64,000 nt of DNA, taken from Glebionis coronaria. Taxonomy: Eukaryota; Streptophyta; Magnoliopsida; Asterales; Asteraceae. Numbering within the stretch: position 1 is the first letter of the stretch; each line of letters opens with the position of its first letter. The DNA lies in contig CM046877.1 of assembly GCA_025667525.1 (NCBI GenBank), positions 620,200,580 through 620,264,579 on the forward strand, written 5' to 3'. The translations under genes were made by a program, and so were the position numbers. The notes below the pieces were generated by a model. It did no database searches and was not told the origin of the DNA. It worked only from the letters and a program-made list of their open reading frames with translations. Shown here in pieces: positions 56,085 through 64,000 of this stretch.

Positions 56085-57723
56085 AAGAGCTGTCTGTGCA
56101 GATTGAAGTTCATCACAGTATGAATCATAAGCACAAGATCATCTGCTTGGTATGCTGCATTCTGTGTAGTGACAACGTCTTGTTCAGCAATCCCTGGATC
56201 AGCAAGAAATGCAAGCTCCTCTTCATCAAGTTCCCTTCCTTGTGCCTGAGCGTTTACCAGATAAATCTTCTCTGCAAACCATTGACCATCCCTTCTCCTC
56301 TTGGGTTTTTTGCAATCCCTGGACATGTGACCTTCTTCCTTACAGTTGTAGCATGTAATCATTCTCAACTTGCCTATGGAGGTGTGTTGACCATTGGAGC
56401 AGGATTGACCGTGCGTGCATTGGTAGTTGATGTAGTAGGTCTCCCCTGATAAGGTTGAATAGGTTGAACCATTACCCTGCCATTCTCAATAGTAGCTTGT
56501 TGGCGAAAATTAGATGAATTCCTCAGCTGATTGTTAGTAGGAGCTGGTCCTCTAAATCCTCGTTTGCTTTAAGTCCTTGTGAGATAAGCAGACATAGTGG
56601 TTAACACTTCAACTGGGTCAGTTCCTTGTTTGAATTCAGGAATGGGGACTTCATCATCATCACAATACAGTGCTTGGTCTTGTTGAGCTGCATAAGCACT
56701 AGAAGGAACACTCATGTGGTCAGAGTAGCTTGATGGATATGCTGCATTCTCTTGATAAGAAGAATATGAAGACTGAGCATAAGGTGCAATGCTTGCTGGG
56801 TGAGGTTGTGAAGCATATTGTGATGAAGGTGCATTAAACCGATATTGTTGCTGATGTGAGGTGGGTGGTTGCGGTAGAATCGAATATTGGGGGAAGGTTG
56901 GTGTCATGTAAGGTGATGGATGATAGGCTTGGTGTCCCAAGATATAAGGAGTGTTGTTGTGTGCCAAGCTTGGTTGATTCGCCATCAAAGCTAACGAATC
57001 AGGGTACATACCTCGAGGCGAACGGTGCATGATCACGTGTTTCTCATGCTGCTGAAGAAAAGCATAGAGTTGATCCAAATTGCACTTATGCAAATCCCTG
57101 GTTAACTTAACATCGGTAATATACTCACCCCATTCAGCTTGAGGTAAAGTATTCAAAAATTTGGTGTTAACCTGGAATGGAGCAATCACGAGATTGTATA
57201 CATTCAGATCATTCATGAGAGTAGTGAATCTGAAGTAATAGTCGTGAAGCGTTTCCCCTGGGCTGAACGTGAATCTATCAAACAGCTCATACAACTGACA
57301 TTCCCTTTCCAGTTTGGTAAGAGACGTACCTTGTAGCAACACCTTTAGACGTTCCCATAAATCCTTTGCCACCGTATACTGACTTACCATTCGATAGATG
57401 TCATGTGGAAGAGCTTGGAGAATGGTTTGAAGAGCCTTTTCGTCTGCATCGGCAACAAGTTGTTGAGCTGGTGTAAGTTCTTCAAACTCCCTTGGTCGAG
57501 TCACATTGTTAACCACGATGGTACCATAGTCAAGTGGACCATTTAGAATTGACTTAACCATAAGCCTCCCATATGTCGGTTTTCCCTTAAGGTATGACAT
57601 CATACGGCCTTGCCATGCTTCAAAGACTTCTTTAATGAGCATTGGAGGGCGATTATCCGTTCCCGTAATGACGGAAATGTCCGTAAGTGATGTCATCTGA
57701 GGCATTAATGAATTCGGATTCAT
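56063..57723 (-). pseudogene. Gag of copia element E
   Basis: The start is taken as the ATG at 57,723 (MNPNSLMPQMTSLTDISVITGTDNRPPM), because it aligns with the Gag start of D; the open frame upstream is repeat-derived. The UBN2-type Gag block includes LQALPHDIYRMVSQYTVAKDLWERLKVLLQGTSLTKLERECQLYELFD and YYFRFTTLMNDLNVYNL. A Gln/Tyr/Pro/Ser-rich region follows, and the frame stops at 56,569 after SAYLTRT. The zinc knuckle CYNCKEEGHMSRDC (CX2CX4HX4C) is in another segment at about 56,350-56,310. Gag is broken, but all its parts are recognisable. Confidence 0.8.
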
Positions 57724-57849
57724 TTTGATCACTTCAAAGAGACAAATTATCGGTTGATCGAGCAGTGAAGTAAAGTTTATGAGTTGTGTTGAGTTTTTGT
57801 TGTAAGAAACCAAGATTAAATCCTCTAAAAAATCGTCGAAAAAACAAGT

Positions 57850-58250
57850 AAAATATCCCTTGATCCGGAACTTTTTTTGATTCGGAAGTGTTGATTCGGA
57901 AGATTTTGGCTCGGAACTCCTTGATCCGGAACTTTTGGTTCGGAAGATTTGATCCGGAACTTTCCTTGATCCGGAACTTTTGATTCGGAACAACTGATCC
58001 GGAACTTTTCTTGATCCGGGACTTTTGGTTCGGAAGTACTGATTCGGAACTTTCCTTGATCCGGAACTTTTGGTTCGGATCTTTTTGATTCGGAACTTTG
58101 TCTTGATCCAAAACTTTCCTTGATCCGGAACTTTCCTTGATCCGGAACTTTTGGTTCGGAACTCTTTGATCCGGAACTTTTGTTGATCCGGAACTTTTTG
58201 ATCTGGAACTCTTTGATCCGGAACTTTTTGGTTCGGAACTTTACTGGGAA
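57850..58250 (-). repeat. TTCCGGAT array in the leader of element E
   Basis: More than twenty words of the type GATCCGGAACTTT or TTCGGAAGT recur every 12-24 bp (sense strand AAAGTTCCGGATC). The array lies between the primer site and Gag. It is open in several frames, which explains the Arg/Lys/Ser/Pro-rich ORFs here; these are not credible proteins. A related 27-bp array is at 48,184-48,735 in the same element. Confidence 0.8.
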
Positions 58251-58490
58251 ACAGAAACTTTGTTCGAGTACCAGTCGATCAAATAAATGATGAAACAAAC
58301 CCAAATTTTTACCAAATAACCCAAAAAGTTTTGTGATTTCAACAAAAATAAGTAAAAACTAATACTTATCTACTAATCCCAATCACAAAATCACCAAAAA
58401 CTCCAAGAATCAAGATGGATCTTCTTAAAGAACACTAATACAATCAAAAACTAAATAACAACACAAATCATTACCTTAAATCACCCCATA

Positions 58491-58503
58491 GCTCTTGATA
58501 CCA
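58491..58503 (-). other. Primer binding site of element E
   Basis: TGGTATCAAGAGC on the minus strand, two bases from the LTR end at 58,506; identical to the site of element D. Confidence 0.82.
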
Positions 58504-58505
58504 AA

Positions 58506-58824
58506 TGTAGAATATTGATAAACTATGAATCTATGAAGTGGGTTGAAGATTCGTAGAGAGAGAAACTAGTGAGAGAAAGTGAGAGAGAAACTATGTGTTT
58601 TTCATTAAATGATGAAAATGGAATGTCAACAACCAACCCCTTTCCATGGTGGAAAGGGGTATTTATATCCAAGGCCAATATTGGGCTTGGGCCGACCCAT
58701 GACAAGCCCATGGGTCGGTTTCTTACTTAACTTAATAAGTAACATTAACTATGAGCTATTACAACATTAATACTATTGTGGAGTGACCGATACTTCTAAT
58801 ATGCGTTAAAACGTATTTCTAACA
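58506..58824 (-). repeat. 5' LTR of element E
   Basis: It matches 41,461-41,778 with seven substitutions and one single-base indel. TATA box at 58,660-58,667 (minus strand TATAAATA) and hairpin at 58,636-58,660 are both conserved. The hairpin top contains CCACCATGG on the sense strand, an ATG in strong initiation context. The ATCTT duplication follows at 58,825-58,829. Confidence 0.9.
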
Positions 58825-58861
58825 ATCTTCGTAGCGAAAAAGATATTAATTTTCTCTAAGT

Positions 58862-58925
58862 TGGATTTGGACCTTTAACCTCCAGTTTGAGATGCTGGTA
58901 TTCTAACCACTCGATCAACCCTTCT
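58862..58925 (-). tRNA. tRNA-like relic, possibly Glu-type
   Basis: On the minus strand this reads with a D-arm-like GAGTGGTTAGAATACC, an anticodon-arm-like CCAG...CTGG stem with loop ATCTCAA (anticodon CTC if real), and a B-box-like GGTCCAAATCC. The acceptor and T stems pair poorly. It is best seen as a degenerate tRNA copy or tRNA-derived repeat. It starts about 37 bp from the end of element E. Confidence 0.35.
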
Positions 58926-58929
58926 CGTG

Positions 58930-59740
58930 ATTTTTCAATATATGCAAGTCGAAAGATTTGCAAAATCTCGTCAACTGGTATGCAAATTGGTAATTTGTCC
59001 CAAATGTTTTGAAAAGAAACCTACCAAAGATTTCTCTATATCAACGTCTTTGAAATTTCGTCACACTTTAAGGACGATAGTAAAGTACACAATAGGTGAC
59101 TTGTACTTTGTTTTAGGCTAGTGTTTCTTTAATCATATATGCCAAATATTTGTCCTTGTAATTGTTAGCTAGACTAATATTTAAATCGATAATTACATGT
59201 ATTGAAGTTATTCCTTTTAATCAGATCTATTGCTTCATTGAGAATTTGAGATTGATGTTATGTTTTATAAAAGTTAATGGGGTCTAGTTATGCATTATTG
59301 GTCTTGTTGCATTTGTGTGTCACATCTCACCTTTATATAAAATATAATATGGCAAGAGTTACACCTATGTTTCGTTATTTTATGATTTATTTAGACTATC
59401 TTTCAAAAGAGGACACCAAAATCGCATTCATTACCGTTATATCAGTGTTTTCTAACTTCACCATCAACTTAGTAATATGAGAAAACAATTTTTACCGCCA
59501 AAATATACCATGTCTAAACACTCCCCGACTTGTATCCACAAGACCGAGTCTTGACATCTTGCCGCCAAAATATACCATGTCTAAACACTTCACTTCATAT
59601 ACACACTTCAGATACATGTACCTGAAATCATCTACGTACTTGCCAGATTGGATACAACTACTTCTAAACTCGTAATTACCAGATCTGGCCATCCACTCCA
59701 TTCAGACGATCGGTGAATAAAAAAAAGAAAATACTCATTT
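58930..59740. other. Intergenic DNA with a 67-bp direct duplication
   Basis: No recognisable gene. CCGCCAAAATATACCATG and the bases after it, 28 in all, occur at 59,495-59,522 and again at 59,562-59,589. This indicates a 67-bp tandem duplication with diverged spacer. Confidence 0.5.
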
Positions 59741-60113
59741 CACTACAACAATATATGTGATTGTTCACACTTATTTTAGTTTCTTTTCACATATTAAAAT
59801 GTGAAAATTTTAAAAGTTCACACTTACTTGTGTGTGAACAATATTGGTGTAACAAATAATCTCACACACTTAAATGTGAAGATTTATAAAAAAACTTAAT
59901 ACTTTAAAGTGTGAAGTTTTGTAAAAGAATTCTTCGCACTTTAAAGTGTGATAATTAAAAATACATTTCTTCACATTCTTAAATGTGAGGTTTTAATTCT
60001 TCACACTTTTAAGTGCGAAGATTTTGAAACAATTTTTTATTATTTAAAAGAAAATCTTCACACTTTCAAGTGTGAACTTTTATTTCTCACACTTTTAAGG
60101 GTGATGTTTTTGA
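59741..60113 (-). mobile_element. CACTA-type transposon end with palindromic subterminal repeats
   Basis: CACTACAACAATATATGTG at 59,741 is a CACTA-type terminal inverted repeat. It is followed by about ten imperfect palindromes of the form CACACTTTAAAGTGTG over 370 bp. These look like the subterminal repeats that bind the CACTA accessory protein. The opposite end was not found. A second, different CACTA-like end starts just after, at 60,119. Confidence 0.6.
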
Positions 60114-60118
60114 ACCAA

Positions 60119-60400
60119 TACTACAAAAAAAATTGTGTTTAGTGACGACCAGGCTCGTCGCTAACAACCCAAATGTCGTTACTAAATCTGTTCAATGACA
60201 CAAACTTAGGATGGTCACTAATAATTCTATATACTATCCAAATTGAAACAATGACACACAAGCCAAATCCATAATATGTGATCGTGTGACTCTTAAGGTT
60301 AGAAATCTTACGATCTTTCAAGCTTACGCCCCTTTATTTATTTGAATCATACCCATCGGGGACCTTAAGATTTTATAAGACTTGTAAAGAGCTAGTCTTT
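60119..60400 (-). mobile_element. Second CACTA-type end
   Basis: TACTACAAAAAAAATTG at 60,119 is one base different from the usual CACTACAA start. It leads into TAGTGACGACC and CGTCGCTAAC words on both strands, which resemble CACTA subterminal repeats of another family. The TNP2-type transposase follows on the minus strand, so this is probably the 3' end of that element. Confidence 0.5.
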
Positions 60401-62190
60401 TCTTCATTGGACATACAGTAACATGCTTGGGGCAAGTATGACTTTTTGTTAGGCAAATTTACAACATGAAGTTCATACCTTATTCTCATTTCCTTGAGAT
60501 CCTTGTGACTACTTTCATTGTCTTTACTTTTTTCATCCAAATTCATTAAAGTCCAAAGTAGATTATCAAATATGTTTCTCTCGATGTGTATCACGTCTAA
60601 GTTATGCCTTAGTAAATTGTACTCCCAATATGGAGATTTAAAAAATATGCTCCTTTTCTTCCATAATATGTGTTCACCGTCATTTTTTTCTTCTATGACA
60701 TCATTTTAAACATCAAATGCACTAGAATGGTCATTTGCACACTTTATATCATCTCTTGGCCTTTTCTTAGAAGATTTATCAAGCTTACCATATTTGAATG
60801 TTATGCCTCTTAACTCCTTGAGAATATCAGATCATGTTAATACACTTGCGGGCCCCTCTACCTCGATTGTACCATCAAAGCGGTCCTTTTGAGATTGATA
60901 ATTATGATTTGGCTCATGCCATCTACGATGTCCCATATAACAAAACTTTCCCATTCTTTAACCAAGTTGAATAACTAGAACTTGTGCGAACTGGACATGC
61001 CACATGACCCTTTGTGCTCCATCTGGATAAGTTGGCATAAGAGGGAAAATCGTTCACGGTCCATAAAAGAGAAGCTCGTAACTTGAAATGTTGTTTCGAA
61101 AAAGCATCGTAAGCATCTACACCATTCCATAAAAATTTCAATTCTTTGATTAAAGGAATCAAATAGAAATATATATCATTTCCAGGAGCTTTCCCTCCTG
61201 GAATAATCGATGAAAGAATCGAAGATTGTTGTTTCATGCATATCCAAGGAGGTAAATTATAAGGAATCAACACGACTGGCCACATGCTATACATTGAAAT
61301 CATCGTACAAAAAGGATTAAATCCATAACTAGCAAGGCCAAGCCTGACACTACGAGGGTCGGAGGCAAACCTTGGATACCGAGCATCGAATGCCTTCCAA
61401 GCAAGACCATCTGTCAGGTTCCTTAACTTTCCATCTTTTGTTAATCCCGTGTCATGCCACCTCATATCCTTTGTTGTTTTCTTATACATGTATAACCTTT
61501 TCAATCTTGGAATCAAGGGAAAGTAGCGCAAAATTTTTGCAGGCTTCTTTGACTTATGTGATTTCGAAGTCTCTCCATTTTCAGCACGTAGATCACTTTT
61601 ATACCGAGAAGTGTTGCAAATATGACATGTTTTTTGAGATTTTAGGGCACCCGAGTAAAGCATACAGTCGTTAGGACATGTATCGATCTTTTTATAACCA
61701 AGCCCTAAATCATTAGTCAACTTTTGTGCTTCATTATTAGATGAAGGTAATGATGATAAATGAGGAAATGCATCTTTTATAAGCTCCAAAATCATGCTAA
61801 GAGACTTGTGAGATATTCCACCCATACATCTGATGTGGTATAAGCGTAATATGAATGACAAGTTAGAATACTTGCACCCCGGATAAAGCTCTTTCTCACA
61901 TTCTTTTAATAACTTCCTATATCGAATGTCCTTGTCACCAACATCTTCTTCACTTTCTTCCTCAATATCTTCTTCGTTTTCTTCCTCGATATCTTCTTCG
62001 CTTTCTTCCCCGATATCTTCTTCACTTTCTTCCCCGGTATCTTCTTCACCTTCTTCTTCGATATCTCCTTCAATATCCCTTTCAATCCTTGATTTAGTAG
62101 ATTCTTTGCTATTCGAATCTAAAGAGTTTACACTCAAGGCATCCCGAACTAAACCTCTAATGTCATCTATAGCCGGAGAAGTTCCTGAAA
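60400..62190 (-). pseudogene. TNP2-type transposase of a CACTA (En/Spm) element
   Basis: The main frame (62,137-60,923, extending open without ATG to about 62,198) has an acidic repeat region (EEDIGEESEEDIEEE). It then has the TNP2-family blocks: LYPGCKYSNLSFILRLYHIRCMGGISHKS, DTCPNDCMLYSG, CHICNTSRYK, LRYFPLIPRLKRLYMYKKTTKDMRWH, DARYPRFASDPRSVRLGLASYGFNPF and NLPPWICMKQQ. A frameshift near 60,955 leads to YMGHRRWHEPNHNYQSQKDRFDGTIEVEGPAS. A stop and another break follow before HIERNIFDNLLWTLMNLDEKSKD and KSYLPQACYCMSNEEK at 60,594-60,400. It would cut and paste CACTA elements if intact; here it is dead. The C-terminal half of the usual protein is missing. Confidence 0.8.
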
Positions 62191-62198
62191 CACTAGCA

Positions 62199-63474
62199 GG
62201 TTAAGATATTGGTGGTGGTGTATCTAGCTCTCAATGGAATGTCCAATGTGTGTAACCCGATAAAAAAAACATGTTGTAATAGATGGTGATTGATGTAGTG
62301 TTTTTGTAACCTTTAGGAAAAGGATGACAAAGTAGTGGTAAGTATTAACGAGTGATTTAGGAAAACCACAAGTTATGACCCAAATGGGGATCGTTCTCTC
62401 GAGGAGGCACGTGCGTTGTGTAATGAATGATTGATTAATGTTTTTGATTATTAACAAGAAGAGAAAATGACGAAGACGAAAAAATAAAAACACAACAAAA
62501 ACTACTACTAGAAAGTTAAGACGTAGAAACGTAAAAAAACACAAAAATTGAAATTTTAACCTAAAAATTCCTAAAAATCCACAATAAAATTCTAAGAGTT
62601 TACAAAAAATCAAAACTTGCTAAAACCTTTTAATTAATTAAATAATGACTTTTTAATGCTAGTTAAAGCCCTAAAAATCACTTTTAAATATTAAAAAGCC
62701 CTAAACAAGATTTAATAGTTTGTAAACCTCAAAAATGACCTAATTAAGATAAAAACTATTTTTAAAAATTTTAAAACCAAATTAAACTATTTTTAAACAC
62801 TTAAAAACTATTAAAATCTATTAAATCTTAAATAAATTCTAAAAATTAAATGAAAAGCCTAAAAATTAACTGGAAAGTGAAAAAGTTCCTAATTTAATGT
62901 CTATAACCTAGGAAAAATGAAAAAAAGTTAAAAATAAAACTTTCTATTTTTTCTAATAAAATAATATTAAAATAATCTAAAAAATAAAAAGTTTAAAAAT
63001 AAATTCTAAAACATTACCAAAAATCCTAAATATTCTAACTAAGAAGAAAATGCAAATTAAAGTTCCTAAAACCTTTTTATTAATTTTATATTAATTTTTA
63101 AAGTTGTCTAAAAACCCTAAAATTAAATAAAATTAAAAATAAGACTTTTTGAAAACTTTTTTGAATGTAAACCTCAAAAATATAAATTAAAACTTAAAAA
63201 CTATTTTTTTGTATTTTTAAAATAACTTTTACTATTTTTAATTTACTTTCTAAAATTAAATCTAAAAATAATCCTAATAAATAATTAAATAAAGAGAAAA
63301 ATAATTTTTTTGGACAGAAAAGTCTACAATGCTAATCAAAACCTAGGAAAAATAAGCTTGGCCAAATAAGCTTATTAAATAAGCTGTAAAGGTCAAAATA
63401 AGCTACGGCTTATTTAAATAAGCCCAACTCAAAAATGCCTTAAGTTTAATTGGAAATGAAACATAAACGTAAAA
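62199..63474. other. AT-rich DNA without recognisable genes
   Basis: Long A/T-rich sequence with many CTAAAAATTAAA-like words. At 62,385-62,440 a less AT-rich patch (GATCGTTCTCTCGAGGAGGCACGTGCG) may be a remnant of another repeat. At 63,355-63,440 AATAAGCTTATT words recur, as near 39,150. The minus-strand ORF at 62,224-62,613 has no family features. Confidence 0.45.
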
Positions 63475-63557
63475 AGGTCATCTAGGTCACTGGTAAACGC
63501 GTACACTCCCCCAACGAGGGGTCCCGTGTTCGAGTCCAGGCAGGGTGCACCTTTTTG
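63473..63557 (+). other. tRNA-like or SINE-head-like element
   Basis: TAGGTCACTGGTAAACGCG resembles a polymerase III A box region. GTGTTCGAGTCC about 35 bp later is close to the B box (GGTTCGANTCC). The segment is bracketed by AAAAAGGT and its complement ACCTTTTT, and a T run of terminator type follows at 63,570-63,579. The cloverleaf is imperfect, so a pol III-derived repeat or tRNA relic is more likely than a working tRNA. Confidence 0.4.
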
Positions 63558-63579
63558 CAAAATTTTTCTTTTTTTTTTA

Positions 63580-64000
63580 CTTTTAAAAACCAAACTAGTT
63601 ACACTTGTAAAGCTCTAAAGCATAAACACAATCCAATTTGATCAAGATTAAAGCAAGTTCAGGTCAAAGACGTGCCCAATTAGGCTTGTTCTTACTGATG
63701 AACACAAGTGATGTTTTCACTTGTAAAAGTAGAACTAAGAGGGCTTGTATCTTGCTGATTTGTGGTGATTTTTGTGGAACAAAGGCACCCCTATACTCTT
63801 TGGAGTATAGGGAGTCACAAGTAAGCAGAAAACAACAAGCACTTGCACAAAATCTCACAACAAAGCACAAAATGGTCAATTGTAAGTTGCTGATGCAATA
63901 TGCAAGGTCTGGTGGTATTTTTACCAAGCTATATGCACAAAACTGAGTTTTAAAACCACAAATCTTGCACACAATCACTCCTAACAGCATACAATCAAAC
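63580..64000. other. Right edge without recognised features
   Basis: Overlapping ORFs on both strands (63,638-63,946 plus; 63,664-63,990 minus) have no motif I recognise and are probably chance. Confidence 0.3.

Noticed and set aside
57734..58304. Arg/Lys/Ser-rich ORFs with repeated PDQGKFRI-like words
   Set aside because: They are translations of the TTCCGGAT leader array; several frames are open at once.
63638..63990. Overlapping ORFs of about 100 residues on both strands
   Set aside because: No motif, no flanking signals and mutual antisense overlap.

Overview
This window is plant nuclear DNA made mostly of nested LTR retrotransposons. The style of the elements suggests Asteraceae, possibly an Anthemideae relative of Tanacetum or Artemisia: Athila-like Gags, Ty1/copia polyproteins with a long insert between the zinc knuckle and the protease, and a large extra ORF after RNase H. 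That taxonomic placement is inference from remembered family resemblance; no search was run. No bacterial, organellar or rRNA features were seen.

Left block (1-38,575) is a retrotransposon nest resolved from LTR ends, primer binding sites and target-site duplications. From oldest to youngest: G is a Ty3/gypsy-like element on the minus strand with a 2.9-kb LTR at 35,627-38,575. D is a minus-strand Ty1/copia element whose 5' LTR (34,486-34,817) interrupts the gag of G. A is a minus-strand Athila-like element that entered the RNase H of D at 26,126/26,127. B is a complete plus-strand Athila-like element (14,849-26,027) that entered the 5' LTR of A with a perfect ACCAC duplication. C is a minus-strand element of the same family as G whose 3.6-kb LTR (24-3,587) truncates the 3' LTR of A. 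The far ends of G, D, A and C lie off the left edge.

Middle block (38,576-41,460) holds the only host gene seen: a first coding exon (39,623-39,967, minus strand) of a clavaminate synthase-like (TauD-type) 2-oxoglutarate dioxygenase. A 1.14-kb foldback element with a 9-bp target duplication (39,992-41,134, Mutator-like) sits 16 bp plus its duplication upstream of the start codon. The remaining exons are not between this exon and the nest. Either the nest lies in intron 1 or the gene is broken.

Right block (41,461-58,824) is one very large (17.4-kb) minus-strand Ty1/copia element, E, with both LTRs and a perfect ATCTT duplication. It carries gag, a long coiled-coil spacer, protease-integrase, RT-RNase H, and a further ~3.9-kb ORF region with many stops between RNase H and the 3' LTR. 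Satellite-like arrays, including (AT)60 and a 27-bp repeat, are embedded in it. The last 5 kb (58,825-64,000) has two tRNA-like relics, two CACTA-type transposon ends, a decayed TNP2-type transposase and AT-rich DNA.

Every transposon polyprotein seen is broken by stops, frameshifts or deletions, although the LTR pairs still differ by only about 2% by eye. Three patterns cut across families: a perfect hairpin directly after the LTR TATA box (A, D, E), arrays of a TTCCG-type motif always on the element sense strand (A, B, D, E), and repeated polypurine-tract-like motifs upstream of the 3' LTR of both Athila-like elements.
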